From assembly GCF_000725545.1 (NCBI RefSeq), contig NZ_JNZP01000002.1, positions 326,962 to 390,961 of the forward strand: a DNA stretch of 64,000 nucleotides. The letters run 5' to 3'. The first letter of the stretch is position 1. Each line of letters opens with the position of its first letter. Source of the stretch: Streptomyces exfoliatus (GTDB taxonomy: Bacteria > Actinomycetota > Actinomycetes > Streptomycetales > Streptomycetaceae). Positions 40,279 through 49,586 of this stretch are shown piece after piece. Both the position numbers and the translations under genes were made by a program. The notes under the pieces were generated by a model. The model searched no databases, was not told the DNA's origin, and saw nothing but the letters and a program-made list of their open reading frames with translations.

Positions 40279-41244
40279 CTACACCGCGGCGACCGCCTCC
40301 CGCCTGCGCTCCGCCGCCGTACGCGCCTCGGTGTAGGCCAGGCCCGTGACGGCGGTGAGCAGCAGCAGCGTGCCGAGCACGACGGCGGCGGTGAGCTGCT
40401 CGCCGAGCAGCGAGACGGCGATCACCGCCGCGCTCACCGGCTCCAGGAGCATGATCACGGAGACCGTGGCGGCCCGGACGACCGCGGCACCCGCGAAGTA
40501 CAGCGCGTACGCGAGGGCGGTCGGCACGGCCGCCACGTACACGAGCAGCAGAAGCACGGTCACCGGCGCGTCCGTGTGCGGTACGAGGCCCTCCGCGAGC
40601 GCGGCGGGCAGCAGTCCGACCGCCCCGATGGCGAAGGCCCAGGTGGTGGTGGAGAGGGCGTCCGTACGGCCGCCGTCCCTGCCGAGCCAACGGGTGAGCA
40701 CGGTGATGGCCGCGTATCCGGCCGCAGAGACGACCGCGAGGACGACGCCCAGCGGGCGTACCTCCGCGGCCCCGCCGCCAAGGACGAGGACGAAGAGTCC
40801 GGCGAGTGCCCCCGTGACGGCGGCGATGCCGCCGCGACCGAGGCGCTCGCCCATGGCGAGCCGGGCGCCGACCGCGATGAGCACGGGCCCGGCACCGAGG
40901 GTGATGACGGTGGCGACGGCGAGGCCGGTGGCCTGGACGGCGGCGAAGTAGGCGCTCTGGAAGAGGGTGAGCCCGATCCCCGTACCGAGGACGCGGAGCG
41001 TCCTCCGACGGCGCGGCTCCCTGGCCACCGGGGCGGCACCGCGCCGGGGCCTCAGGGCCAGTGCTGCGAGCAGCAGGACGAGGCCGCCGACGCAGCGCCA
41101 GAAGGAGAGGGCCAGCGGGCCCATGTCGCTGACGCGGAAGATCAGCGAGGCGGCGGCGCCGGCCGTGCCCCAGGCGATCCCGGCGACGATCAGATAGAGC
41201 AGGCTCCGCCCGACGGACAGGGCGGATTCCGAAGAGTTCGACAC
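40279..41244 (-). CDS. EamA/DMT-family transporter
   Basis: A 321-residue inner-membrane transporter with ten predicted helices and two EamA repeats ([20 protein letters not shown] early; [20 protein letters not shown] and [20 protein letters not shown] late). The GTG at 41244 has GGAG upstream at good distance. The substrate is unknown. It follows the next EamA gene (41421) on the same strand after 176 bases and may be co-transcribed with it; the two are not close copies. Confidence 0.86.
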   Translation of the reverse strand: MSNSSESALSVGRSLLYLIVAGIAWGTAGAAASLIFRVSDMGPLALSFWRCVGGLVLLLAALALRPRRGAAPVAREPRRRRTLRVLGTGIGLTLFQSAYFAAVQATGLAVATVITLGAGPVLIAVGARLAMGERLGRGGIAAVTGALAGLFVLVLGGGAAEVRPLGVVLAVVSAAGYAAITVLTRWLGRDGGRTDALSTTTWAFAIGAVGLLPAALAEGLVPHTDAPVTVLLLLVYVAAVPTALAYALYFAGAAVVRAATVSVIMLLEPVSAAVIAVSLLGEQLTAAVVLGTLLLLTAVTGLAYTEARTAAERRREAVAAV

Positions 41245-41420
41245 GTGACTTCTCCGTGGAAGACAGGAGGGAAAGGTGGTCGCTCGGCTCCGCGCGCGGG
41301 CAGCGACGAACCGCTCGGGGGCGAGGAGTCGCCCGGCCGAGCCCGGTCTTCGTCGAGGAGAGTCGCCGCGCGCGCTAGGCGGCGGGCGGCGGAAGGACGG
41401 TCGAATGCATGATCGGCACC

Positions 41421-42419
41421 CTACGGGGCGGTCCGTCCGGAGGACAACTCGGTGTCCCGGGCCTCCGGGTCCCCCTCCGCGGCGGACCCCGCCACGGGTC
41501 CGGCAGCGGGAGCCTTCGGCGTCGAGGACTGGGCGATGAAGGCGCCGACCAGCACCACCGCGCCGCCGATGATCTGCGGAGCGGCCAGGTGCTCTCCGAG
41601 CAGGACCCAGGCGAGGACGGTCGCGATGACGGCCTCCAGACAGGCCACGACACCGGCCACCTGCGGGGAGAGCCGGCGCACCGAGACGACGCCGGTGACG
41701 TAGGCGAGCACGGTGGCGATCAGCACGATCCAGCCGAGCAGCAGCCACGCGGGCACGGCGGTGCCGTCCATGTCGGCGCTGCCGCCGAGGAGCGCCCAGT
41801 CCATGCCCCACGGGCGGGCGACGACGGTGAGGACGAGTGCGCCGACGAGCAGGCCGTACGCGATGACTCCGAGCGGGTCGGCCTGCCCGTCCTCGCCCGC
41901 GCCCTGGTCGGAGAGGACGAAGTAGCCGACCTGGCAGCAGGCGGCGGCCAGTGCCAGGAGCAGACCGACGAGGTCGAAGGTGAGCCCGGACCAGACCTGG
42001 ACGACACAGGCGAGACCGCCCGCGGCCAGGACGACGCCGAGGGCCGCCGCGCGGGTGACGGGACGGCGCTGGACGAAGCGGACCCAGCCGAGGACGAGGG
42101 CGGGGGCGAGGTATTCGATGAGCAGGGCGACGCCGACGGGGATGCGGGAGATCGAGGCGAAGTAGAAGGCCTGGACTCCGGCGACGGCGAGCAGTCCGAA
42201 GCCCGCGAGGAGGGCGGGTTTGCGGCGCACGAGGTCCCGGTGGCGCCAGGCCACCGGGAGCATGACGAGCGCGGCGCCGGCGACCCGGAGCCACACCACG
42301 TGCAGCGGGTCGAGTCCCGCTTCGATGAGTGGCTTGGCCGCCACTCCTGAACCACCGAATGCGCAGGCCGAGACCAGGGCGATCCCCAGGCCGGCGCTTC
42401 TCCCCTGAGTCGCGTGCAT
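41421..42419 (-). CDS. EamA/DMT-family transporter
   Basis: A 332-residue inner-membrane transporter of the RhaT/EamA type with ten helices. It shows [20 protein letters not shown] at the start, [20 protein letters not shown] in the first repeat and [20 protein letters not shown] with [20 protein letters not shown] in the second, followed by a soluble Ala/Glu-rich C-terminal tail of about 30 residues. The start at 42419 (MHATQGRS) gives a normal length. The substrate is unknown. Confidence 0.85.
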   Translation of the reverse strand: MHATQGRSAGLGIALVSACAFGGSGVAAKPLIEAGLDPLHVVWLRVAGAALVMLPVAWRHRDLVRRKPALLAGFGLLAVAGVQAFYFASISRIPVGVALLIEYLAPALVLGWVRFVQRRPVTRAAALGVVLAAGGLACVVQVWSGLTFDLVGLLLALAAACCQVGYFVLSDQGAGEDGQADPLGVIAYGLLVGALVLTVVARPWGMDWALLGGSADMDGTAVPAWLLLGWIVLIATVLAYVTGVVSVRRLSPQVAGVVACLEAVIATVLAWVLLGEHLAAPQIIGGAVVLVGAFIAQSSTPKAPAAGPVAGSAAEGDPEARDTELSSGRTAP

Positions 42420-42460
42420 CGGGCCATGATGGCAGGGAGCGGTCAGGCGCGTAACCCCCG

Positions 42461-43057
42461 TTACACCTGTTGAGACGGCTCGCCGCAGACCTCCGGAATC
42501 ACCCCTTCCGGCATCGTGGCGATGCGGTCGGCCAGGGCGGCCGGATCGACCCCCGCGCGGCGCAGCACCTCGACGGCCCGGCTCTCGGGGGCGGCGGTGA
42601 TGACGGCCAGCAGGTCGACGCCGCGGACCTGGGCGTCGCCGCGCTCCGCGGCCCGCCGGAAGGCCTCCTCCAGGGCGGCGGAGGCGGCCGGTGACCAGCC
42701 GGAGCCCTTGGCGTCCCGCGGCGGCGCCCCGTGCACGGCCGGCAGCGGGCGCCCGGCACCCGATTCCTCGACCGAGCGCTGCCAGCGCAGGCCGTAGCCG
42801 ATGGACCGCTGGGCGAGGTAGCCGAGGACGCGGGCGAGCTGGTGTCCGCCTTCGAAGGCGGCGCCGGCCTCGGGGTCGGACTCGATGAGCGAGTGGAGGA
42901 GGTGGGCGGTGTCGATCTGACGGTCCCCGTCCCGGAGGGCTCTGCGGCGCGCGCCCGCCAGCACCGTCATGAGGGACGGTGTGAGGAGGTGCGCGAGCTC
43001 CGCGCGCGGGGCGACGGGCTGCCGGTACGGCTGGGGAATCGGGACGGGATGGTGCAC
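42461..43057 (-). CDS. Stand-alone Clp N-terminal domain protein
   Basis: A 198-residue cytosolic protein made of two Clp-N-like helical repeats and nothing else: [20 protein letters not shown] with [19 protein letters not shown] (about 26-65), and [20 protein letters not shown] with [20 protein letters not shown] (about 128-168). No AAA+ Walker motifs are present, so it cannot unfold proteins itself. Such proteins may act as adaptors or chaperones for ClpC/ClpP or as ClpS-like decoys; this is inference. It stands alone, divergent from a small hypothetical gene. Confidence 0.8.
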   Translation of the reverse strand: MHHPVPIPQPYRQPVAPRAELAHLLTPSLMTVLAGARRRALRDGDRQIDTAHLLHSLIESDPEAGAAFEGGHQLARVLGYLAQRSIGYGLRWQRSVEESGAGRPLPAVHGAPPRDAKGSGWSPAASAALEEAFRRAAERGDAQVRGVDLLAVITAAPESRAVEVLRRAGVDPAALADRIATMPEGVIPEVCGEPSQQV

Positions 43058-43262
43058 CCTCCCACCTCATCAGGCCCTGGCGTCCGGAGCATCGCCGGGG
43101 AGAAGCATGTCCGCATCCCACCGGAGTTGGGCACGCGCGCGCGGTTCCTCCTCCTTACGGATGAGATCACGCGCGTTGCGCCCGTGGGGCGCGCGCCGCC
43201 TTGCTTTGCGCCCCTCACGCAACCGAAGCCCCTTCCCCGTACGTCCTCCGGTCGTGTTCTGG

Positions 43263-43478
43263 ATGGTGGCTCTGCTCGCGCTCGACGGGCGGCAGTACGT
43301 CTACCGGGTGTACGCACCCCGGGAGGCACTGCCGGCCGATCTGTTCTGGGCCGCGTTCCACTGCCACGAGGAGGACGGGGCGCCCCGGGCCTCCGACAGC
43401 TTCGACGCGGCCGAGATCTGGTGGATCGGGGACGGCGCGGGACCGACCACCGCAGAACTGACGGTTCATCAGTATTGA
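43263..43478 (+). CDS. Small conserved-looking hypothetical protein
   Basis: A 71-residue acidic protein, MVALLALDGRQYVYRVYAP, with a notable aromatic run (DLFWAAFHCHEEDG, AEIWWIGDGAG). The amino-acid composition is protein-like rather than the Arg/Pro/Ala-rich pattern of spurious high-GC frames. No domain was recognised and no clear ribosome binding site precedes ATG 43263; a GTG three codons earlier is possible. It sits between the Clp-N gene (divergent) and an SRPBCC gene 68 bases downstream in the same direction. Confidence 0.55.
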   Translation: MVALLALDGRQYVYRVYAPREALPADLFWAAFHCHEEDGAPRASDSFDAAEIWWIGDGAGPTTAELTVHQY

Positions 43479-43546
43479 ATGTTCACGGCCGCCCGGCTAC
43501 GTTCCGCGACACCGGAACCAGTGGGCACGCGTGAAGGGGTGGTCTC

Positions 43547-43975
43547 ATGGCCGAAGTCAGCGCGGAGGCACGGATCGAGGCGCCGACCGGGAAGGTCTGG
43601 GCGCGCCTCACGGACTTCCCCTCGTACGGCGAGTGGAACGCCACCCACACCAGCTTCCCGAACGGCGGCCCGGAGGCCCTGGAGGCGGGCGCCACCTTCA
43701 CCGAGAACATGAAGCTGATGGGCTTCCCCGCCGAGGTGCTCTGGACCGTCGAGGAGCTGGAGTCCGAGCGGGCCCTCGCCATCAAGGGCAAGGGCCCGAT
43801 GGGCGTCGTCGTCACGACGCGCTACTCGCTGACGCCGGACGGGGAGGCGACGACCGTACGGATCGACGGCGGGTTCACCGGGGCGGCCGTCTCCCTGATG
43901 GCGGGCAAGCTGAAGGACTCGGCGACGGCGGCGCTGACGGAGTCCCTGCGCAAGCTCTCGGACCTGGTCACCTGA
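43547..43975 (+). CDS. SRPBCC (START-like) family protein
   Basis: A 142-residue cytosolic ligand-binding fold. It begins EVSAEARIEAPTGKVWARLT, then DFPSYGEWNATHTSFPNGGP, a typical START/polyketide-cyclase opening, with VLWTVEELESERALAIKG in the middle strands and a long C-terminal helix (AALTESLRKLSDLV). The family binds hydrophobic small molecules or cyclises polyketides; no polyketide cluster is present. Stand-alone, with a strong terminator downstream. Confidence 0.83.
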   Translation: MAEVSAEARIEAPTGKVWARLTDFPSYGEWNATHTSFPNGGPEALEAGATFTENMKLMGFPAEVLWTVEELESERALAIKGKGPMGVVVTTRYSLTPDGEATTVRIDGGFTGAAVSLMAGKLKDSATAALTESLRKLSDLVT

Positions 43976-43982
43976 CGCGGGC

Positions 43983-44023
43983 GCGGATGAGGGCCCCGCG
44001 GCGACCACGGGGCCCTCATCCGC
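43983..44023. terminator. Strong hairpin between SRPBCC and padR
   Basis: A perfect 16-bp stem (GCGGATGAGGGCCCCG and its complement) with a 9-base loop, 8 bases past the SRPBCC stop and before the convergent padR stop. Confidence 0.78.
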
Positions 44024-44036
44024 ACACCAGGTACCG

Positions 44037-44110
44037 GCCGACACGGCTCGGTCGCCGCCGACACGGCTCAGTCCTCGTCGGCCAGGATCAGTCCTCGTCG
44101 GCCAGGATCA
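44037..44110. repeat. Two adjacent 20-bp duplications at the padR 3' end
   Basis: GTCCTCGTCGGCCAGGATCA occurs twice in tandem (44071-44090, 44091-44110), spanning the padR stop codon. Just beyond, GCCGACACGGCTC[A/G]GTC occurs at 44037 and 44057, also with a 20-base period. Confidence 0.85.
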
Positions 44111-44711
44111 GATACAGCTTCTTGCGGGCCTCGCCGATCACGGCGACCGCCTTCTGACGCTGCTCGGGAGTGCCGCTCTTCCAGACCTGCCCGAAGGCCT
44201 CCATCAGACCGAAACCGGCCTGACGCACCTCGTTCAGCGCCTCCCAGTCGACCCCGCGCCCGGCCTCCTCCCAGGGGGCGTCGGGCCCGCCCTCGGCCTC
44301 GGCGCGTCCGGTGTCGGTGAGCGTGAAGAGCTTCTTGCCGCCCTCGCTCGCGCTGGTGATCAGCCCCTCGTCCTCCAGCATTTGGAGGGTCGGGTAGACC
44401 GAGCCGGGGCTGGGCTTCCAGGCCCCGTCGCTCCGCTCGCCGATCTCGCGGATCATCTCGTAGCCGTGCATCGGGCGGTCCTTCAGGAGCGCCAGGATCG
44501 AGGCGCGCACGTCACCGCGCCGCGCCCTTCCCCGGCCCCCGCCGTGGCCACGCCCCCCGAAGGGTCCGCCACCGAGGGGCCCGCCGCCGAAACCCGGGCC
44601 GAAAGGACCGAACGCGGCACGCCGCCCCTCGAAGTCACCACGGGGGCCGGGGCCGCAGCCTCCACGGCCGGCTCCGTGTCCGTTTCCGTACTCGTGTCCG
44701 TGTGAACGCAT
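44088..44711 (-). CDS. PadR-family transcriptional regulator
   Basis: A 207-residue regulator. A glycine-rich N-terminal extension of about 65 residues (GFGGGPLGGGPFGGRGHGGG) precedes the PadR winged helix (ASILALLKDRPMHGYEMIRE with RSDGAWKPSPGSVYPTLQML and ITSASEGGKKLFTLTDTGRA). A C-terminal helical tail ends YLILADED at the stop, where a 20-bp duplication repeats the same codons downstream. PadR proteins repress efflux or stress genes. It is divergent from PhzF across a 185-base region with a perfect 8-bp inverted repeat. Confidence 0.87.
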   Translation of the reverse strand: MRSHGHEYGNGHGAGRGGCGPGPRGDFEGRRAAFGPFGPGFGGGPLGGGPFGGRGHGGGRGRARRGDVRASILALLKDRPMHGYEMIREIGERSDGAWKPSPGSVYPTLQMLEDEGLITSASEGGKKLFTLTDTGRAEAEGGPDAPWEEAGRGVDWEALNEVRQAGFGLMEAFGQVWKSGTPEQRQKAVAVIGEARKKLYLILADED

Positions 44712-44737
44712 CGCAACGCTCCTTCCATCGGGATTAC

Positions 44738-44767
44738 ATCGTTGAACGGTCGCGATGCCTCAACGAT
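44738..44767. promoter_or_regulatory. PadR operator candidate
   Basis: ATCGTTGA (44738-44745) and TCAACGAT (44760-44767) are perfect 8-bp arms separated by 14 bases, in an AT-rich patch just upstream of padR; PadR-family sites often have this ATATCGTTGA-like form. Autoregulation is inferred. Confidence 0.65.
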
Positions 44768-44896
44768 ATATCGGAACTGTTCACCGAGCAAGCATGCCGA
44801 CCTACCGGAACGGGGGGCCACGGGGCATCGGCCCGGTCCAGTGCCCCCCGATTGGCCTTGTTCCGCCGAAGTCCGCGCCCGGTAACGTACGGCGCC

Positions 44897-45706
44897 ATGC
44901 GCATCCGAATCGTCGACGCCTTCACCGACCAGCCCTTCTCCGGAAACCCGGCCGGAGTCGTGCTCCTCGACTCCTTCCCGGACGACGCGTGGCTCCAGAA
45001 GGTCGCCGCGGAGGTCAACCTCTCCGAGACCGCCTTCGCCCACCCCCTGCCGGCCGGCGGCGAGGCGGACTGGGCGCTGCGCTGGCTCACCCCGACCACC
45101 GAGGTCGACATGTGCGGACACGCCACCCTCGCCACGGCACACGTCCTGCACTCCACGGGCACGGCGAGCGGCACCGTCCGCTTCTCCGCCCGCTGCGGCG
45201 TCCTCACCGCCACCGCCGAGACCGACGGCACGATCACGATGGACTTCCCGACCTCGTCCCTCGCCCCGGTCGCCGTCCCCGAAGGCCTGGAGAAGGCGCT
45301 CGGCGCCGATGTCCTCGCCGTCCACGACACGGCCGCCCACATCGGCGACCTCGTCGTCGAGCTGCACGACGAGTACACCGTGCGTGCGCTCGCCCCGGAC
45401 TTCGCCGCCCTGAAGGGCCTCTCCTCGCGCGGCGTCATCGTGACCGCCGCCGCCGAACGCCCCGAGCTGGGCTACGACTTCGTCTCCCGCGGTTTCTTCC
45501 CCGCCGTCGGCATCGACGAGGACCCGGTGACGGGCAGCGCCCACACCGCGCTCGCCCCCTACTGGTCGGCCCGGCTCGGCCGCGACGACCTCGTCGGATT
45601 CCAGGGCGGCGCCCGTACGGGTCTCGTCCGTACGCGCCTGCGCGGCGAGCGCACCCTGCTGAACGGCCACGCGGTGACGGTCATCGAGGGCGAGCTGCAC
45701 GCCTGA
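44897..45706 (+). CDS. PhzF-family isomerase
   Basis: A 269-residue cytosolic two-domain PhzF/DapF-fold protein. It has IRIVDAFTDQPFSGNPAGVV, the catalytic Glu44 in NLSETAF, and TEVDMCGHATLATAHVL; the C-terminal half holds GIDEDPVTGSAHTALAPYW. The family includes the phenazine enzyme PhzF and many isomerases of unknown substrate. No phz genes are nearby, so phenazine production is not implied. TAACGT lies about 8 bases before the ATG, so the mRNA may be leaderless. Confidence 0.87.
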   Translation: MRIRIVDAFTDQPFSGNPAGVVLLDSFPDDAWLQKVAAEVNLSETAFAHPLPAGGEADWALRWLTPTTEVDMCGHATLATAHVLHSTGTASGTVRFSARCGVLTATAETDGTITMDFPTSSLAPVAVPEGLEKALGADVLAVHDTAAHIGDLVVELHDEYTVRALAPDFAALKGLSSRGVIVTAAAERPELGYDFVSRGFFPAVGIDEDPVTGSAHTALAPYWSARLGRDDLVGFQGGARTGLVRTRLRGERTLLNGHAVTVIEGELHA

Positions 45707-45735
45707 CCGGCCCCGACCGCCGGCACACACACGAA

Positions 45736-45765
45736 GGGGCCGTACGGCAATCGCCGTACGGCCCC
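45736..45765. terminator. Perfect bidirectional terminator between phzF-like and CPBP genes
   Basis: GGGGCCGTACGGC, loop AATC, GCCGTACGGCCCC: a perfect 13-bp stem 30 bases after the PhzF stop and 15 bases before the convergent CPBP stop. Confidence 0.82.
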
Positions 45766-45779
45766 TCACCCATGCCGCG

Positions 45780-46592
45780 TCACACCGTCGGCAGCCAGCC
45801 CACCCTGCCCGCGAGCAACCCGTAACCGACGAAGGCCACGATGTCGAGGAGGGAGTGCGCCACGACCAGCGGCCCGACCCGGCCCCAGCGCCGGTACAAC
45901 AGGACGAAGACCACGCCCATCACCACGTTGCCCACGAAGCCGCCGATCCCCTGGTACAGGTGGTACGAGCCGCGCAGCACCGCGCTCGCCATCAGGGCGG
46001 CCATCGGCGTCCACCCCAACTGCCCAAGGCGGCGAAGCAGATAACCGACGACGATGACCTCCTCCAGGACGGAGTTCTGGATCGCCGACAGGATCAGCAC
46101 CGGGTACTTCCACCACACGTCGGGCAGCGACTCGGGGACCACGGTCAGGTTGAACCCGGTCGCCTGCGCCGCCAGGTAGAAGGCGAGTCCGGCGCTCCCG
46201 ATGACCGCCGCGACCACCGTCCCGCGCCCGAGGTCCGGCCACGGCCGGCTCCGGTCGAAACCGATGGCCCGCAGCCCCGAACCCTCGCGCAGCAGCAGAT
46301 GGGCGACCAGGACGACCGGCACGAGGGCCGAGGCGATGCCGAAGAGCTGCCAGGACAGGTCGAGCCACGGCCGACCCAGCGCGTACGAGCCGTTGAGCGA
46401 CGCCGCCTGCTCCTTCAGCGGCCCGGACCTGGTGATCGAGCCGGTGAAGCTGATGAGCGACGACACCGCGCTCGCGCCGAGCGAGAGCGCCAGGACGATC
46501 AGCATCTCGGAGCGCAACACCCGGCGCGGCAGACCGTCGGGGGGCAGGGCGGCATCACTCACTCGTTGCTCCGACACCACACCTGTCTCCAC
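45780..46592 (-). CDS. CPBP-family intramembrane metalloprotease
   Basis: A 270-residue membrane protein with about seven helices. The CPBP (CAAX/Abi) motifs are present: EEVIVVGYLLRRL (paired Glu plus Arg), HLYQGIGGFVGNVVMG with its His, and HSLLD with a second His. Such proteases process prenylated or other membrane proteins, or bacteriocin-immunity substrates. The start METGVVSEQRV is followed by a basic stretch and the first helix. It lies 88 bases downstream of the glutamate-cysteine-ligase-like gene on the same strand; a link is not obvious. Confidence 0.83.
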   Translation of the reverse strand: METGVVSEQRVSDAALPPDGLPRRVLRSEMLIVLALSLGASAVSSLISFTGSITRSGPLKEQAASLNGSYALGRPWLDLSWQLFGIASALVPVVLVAHLLLREGSGLRAIGFDRSRPWPDLGRGTVVAAVIGSAGLAFYLAAQATGFNLTVVPESLPDVWWKYPVLILSAIQNSVLEEVIVVGYLLRRLGQLGWTPMAALMASAVLRGSYHLYQGIGGFVGNVVMGVVFVLLYRRWGRVGPLVVAHSLLDIVAFVGYGLLAGRVGWLPTV

Positions 46593-46680
46593 TTCCCGGT
46601 CGCGGACGGACGCCGCCGCTGCGGCCCGACCACTGTGTCATGATCGGCCGCCGCCCCGCCCACGCCGCCGGGAAGCGAGA

Positions 46681-48180
46681 TCAGTCGATCCCCACCGGCC
46701 AGGTGTGGACCGGTTCGCCCGCGTGCATGAGGGTCCGGTAGCGGCGGGTGGTCGCCGCGAGCGCCGCCGCGCGGTCGAGGCCCGAATCCAGCGCCAGGTG
46801 GAAGGTGTCGGCCTGCCAGGAGGCACCGTTCACCCGCCGCAGACAGCGCTGCTCGATCACCCCGAGGTAGAAGTCCCGGTCGGCGGGCTCGATGTGCCAG
46901 CCGTCGAGCCCGGCCGCGGCCATCGGCAGCAGCTCGTCGAGGACCAGCCGGACCGCGGGGACGGTCGCGATGCCGCCCGTGCGGCCCGAGCGGGGCCAGC
47001 GCAGCTCCGCCTCGATGCCGTGCCGGCATGCGGTGTCGAAGTTGGCCTCGGCGTCCTCGAAGGCCATCCGCTTCCAGATCGGCCTGGGGTCGTCGGCGAG
47101 CGAACGCACGAGCCCGTAGTAGAAGGCCGCGTTGGCGATGACGTCGGTGACGGTCGGCCCGGCCGGCAGCACCCGGTTCTCGACGCGGAGGTGCGGGACG
47201 CCGTCGACCCAGCCGTACACGGGCCGGTTCCAGCGGTAGACGGTGCCGTTGTGCAGGACGAGTTCCTGGAGGCGCGGCACCCCGCCCTCGTCGAGGACGA
47301 GCAGCGGGTCCTCCTCGTCGCAGATCGGCAGCAGCGCGGGGAAGTAGCGGAGGTTCTCCTCGAAGAGGTCGTACACCGAGTCGACCCACCGCTCCCCGAA
47401 CCAGGTGCGCGGCCGGACGCCCTGGGACTGCAGCTCGGGCGGGCGGGTGTCGGTGGCCTGCTGGAAGAGCGGCGGCCTCGACTCCCGCCACAGTTCGCGG
47501 CCGAAGACGAAGGGCGCGTTGGCGCCGAGCGCGATCTGGACGCCGGCCACCGCCTGCGAGGCGTTCCACACGGCGGCGAAGCGGGCGGGCGTGACCTGGA
47601 GGTGGAGCTGGACCGAGGTGCAGGCCGCCTCGGGCACGATCGACTCCGATGTGCACAGGAGGCGTTCGACACCGTGGATGTCGAGCGTGAAGTCCTCGCC
47701 GCGCGCCGCGAGGATCTGGTCGTTGAGCAGCGTGTAGCGGTCGGCGGCCGACAGGTTCTCGAAGACCAGGTCGTCCTGGGTGAGCGTGGGGAGTATGCCG
47801 ATCATGACGACCCCCGCGTCGAGTTCCGCGGCCTTGCGGTCGGCATATCCGATTCCGGTTCCGATCTCCTCGGCGAGCCGGTCGAATACACGCCCGTCGA
47901 GCTGGTGGGGAGCGATGTTCACTTCGAGATTGAACATTCCGAGTTCCGTCTGGAAATCGGGGCTCGCGATCTTTTCGAGCACCGGCGCGTTGAGCATGCG
48001 CGGCAGCCCGTCGGCACCGGCGAGATTGAGTTCGATCTCCACGCCCATGAGATTGCGCGGACGGTCGAACCGCTTCTCCGCCAGGAGTCTCGCGAGCCCC
48101 GCCAGACACTGCTGGAGCTTTCTCCGGTACTGCTGCCGGTCGGACGGGCCGAACCCGTCGGCCGCGACCTTGTCCCCCAT
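46681..48180 (-). CDS. Glutamate-cysteine ligase-like carboxylate-amine ligase
   Basis: A 499-residue ATP-dependent ligase of the GCS2 group. Visible blocks are RNLMGVEIELNLAG (ATP/Mg site), ELGMFNLEVNIAPHQLDGRV, EAACTSVQLHLQVTPARFAA, GANAPFVFGRELWRESRPPL, HNGTVYRWNRPVYGWVDGVP and HLRVENRVLPAGPTVTDVIA. It probably joins glutamate with an amine or cysteine; Streptomyces make mycothiol rather than glutathione, so the product is uncertain. The start at 48180 has GGAGGG at good distance; an in-frame start 11 codons upstream is also possible. Confidence 0.85.
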   Translation of the reverse strand: MGDKVAADGFGPSDRQQYRRKLQQCLAGLARLLAEKRFDRPRNLMGVEIELNLAGADGLPRMLNAPVLEKIASPDFQTELGMFNLEVNIAPHQLDGRVFDRLAEEIGTGIGYADRKAAELDAGVVMIGILPTLTQDDLVFENLSAADRYTLLNDQILAARGEDFTLDIHGVERLLCTSESIVPEAACTSVQLHLQVTPARFAAVWNASQAVAGVQIALGANAPFVFGRELWRESRPPLFQQATDTRPPELQSQGVRPRTWFGERWVDSVYDLFEENLRYFPALLPICDEEDPLLVLDEGGVPRLQELVLHNGTVYRWNRPVYGWVDGVPHLRVENRVLPAGPTVTDVIANAAFYYGLVRSLADDPRPIWKRMAFEDAEANFDTACRHGIEAELRWPRSGRTGGIATVPAVRLVLDELLPMAAAGLDGWHIEPADRDFYLGVIEQRCLRRVNGASWQADTFHLALDSGLDRAAALAATTRRYRTLMHAGEPVHTWPVGID

Positions 48181-48663
48181 CGAAGCGTCCCTCCGCGAGT
48201 GGGCAGCCGCCATGACGGCCGCGCGTCACGGACGATGATGCCCACCCCGCTGATCCACAACGCCTGCGGAAGAAGGCTGTCGGAGGATAGGCTTGATGCG
48301 GTACCCCACCGGCACACCCCGAAGGCAAGGACAAACGACATATACCAATGTCCTATTGTCCGGGAAACCCGGGTCGCAATTCAGCCGTCCGACTGCGCGA
48401 GGAATACGCAGGTGAGGACGGTGCGACCCGTACGATTCCGCTTCTACGCCCCATGTTTTACGGCTCGATGACGCCTTGCCAGGAATATGGGCGACGTCTA
48501 GCGGAAACACTGTGTGAACACGTGTCGTATAAACTCCGCGGACGAGGCAGAGTGTTGGCGCCCGGCCACGGCCCCTTACGGCCCCACCTCCGGCCCCGCC
48601 GCCGACAGCGCCGTCGTACCTGCCCACGCGTCACCGTGTCTCCTGAGCGAGAGGCGACCCACC
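48181..48663. other. Long divergent intergenic region (promoters)
   Basis: A 483-base gap, AT-richer than average, between two divergent genes. It contains the inverted repeat CCGGGAAACCCGG near 48361. On the minus strand TTGCGA-18-TAGGAC is a possible promoter for the ligase gene. On the plus strand TATAAA near 48529, next to GTGTGAACACGTGT, may serve the hypothetical gene. No open frame here looks like a real protein. Confidence 0.45.
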
Positions 48664-49254
48664 ATGCTCCGAAACTCCCCGGCCCCCGCGCCGGCCCTCC
48701 GTAGTGTCCTCGCGGCCCTCGGCTCGCCGACCGCCGTCCGCGAGGCGCGAACCCCCGCCCTGCGGGCAGCGCAGGGACCACTGAGCCCCGAACTCCCCCT
48801 GCCCGTCCACGTCCTGGGCGTCGCCGCGGCACCGGGGCACACGCCCGGCACCCGGCTCATCGGCTGGCGTTTCCTGATCAGGAGCGGGGGCCGAGCCATC
48901 GCCGCCGCGGACACCATGCTCACCCCCGACGGCTGGTCCTTCTCGCACTTCTTCGAGGGGCCCTACGTCGTCGCCACCGAGCGGGCGCTGCTCCAGGCGG
49001 AGGGGCTGCCCACCGCTTACCAGCCGCGGCTGCTCTCGGTGCCCGAGCTGTACATGCAGACCCTCTGGCTGCACGCCGAGCCCGGGGACCACGGCGCCAC
49101 GACCACCCCGGGCGCGGCCGACCTGATGGTGCCGCTCGCCCCCGCGCCGCCGGGGATCGCGGCCCACCACGCGTACCAGGCCGCCGATCTCCTGCCCGTC
49201 CTCCGGATGCGTCTCGCGCCGCCGCCCCTCCTGGGCTCGGCGGCGCCCGCCTGA
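48664..49254 (+). CDS. Hypothetical protein, streptomycete type
   Basis: A 196-residue protein I cannot assign. No signal peptide or membrane helix. The centre reads VHVLGVAAAPGHTPGTRLIG, WRFLIRSGGRAIAAADTMLT, PDGWSFSHFFEGPYVVATER and PRLLSVPELYMQTLWLHAEP, a well-ordered mixed alpha/beta composition. The C-terminal LVPLAP and HHAYQAADLLPVLRMRLAP complete it. The ATG at 48664 has a weak GAGAGG upstream. Surrounding genes give no functional clue. Confidence 0.68.
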   Translation: MLRNSPAPAPALRSVLAALGSPTAVREARTPALRAAQGPLSPELPLPVHVLGVAAAPGHTPGTRLIGWRFLIRSGGRAIAAADTMLTPDGWSFSHFFEGPYVVATERALLQAEGLPTAYQPRLLSVPELYMQTLWLHAEPGDHGATTTPGAADLMVPLAPAPPGIAAHHAYQAADLLPVLRMRLAPPPLLGSAAPA

Positions 49255-49275
49255 TCCACCCCCCGCGCACCACCG

Positions 49276-49301
49276 CCCCGTGACCCGTCCGGGTCACGGG
49301 G
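49276..49301 (+). terminator. Hairpin behind the hypothetical gene
   Basis: CCCCGTGACCC, loop GTCC, GGGTCACGGGG: a perfect 11-bp stem 22 bases past the stop. The rest of the 332-base gap to the DUF5999 gene holds no gene; TTGACC near 49408 may be a -35 element. Confidence 0.75.
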
Positions 49302-49586
49302 TGCACTGCTGTCCGAGCACACCCTGTCGAACGCCTCGCCCGAACACTCCTCCCGGACGGACTAGCCCGCTGGGACCACCCCGAACCACCCGAAGGGACG
49401 GTGCAGTTGACCTGAACCGCCCCTGCGGGTGATGCGTCTTCCCAGGAAAGGACGAGCTGCCGCGAAATACCTGCGGAAGGCCGTCCATGGGGCAAGACTG
49501 GGACCGGACCGAACCGACCTACGGGGGCGGCGATGAGCGCGAAGAGCCGCAGGACATCCACTACGACGCAGCGAGAGAACCCACCC

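Noticed and set aside
44897..45706. Phenazine biosynthesis locus from the phzF-like gene
   Set aside because: A lone PhzF-family isomerase with no phzA-G genes; family members have many other roles.
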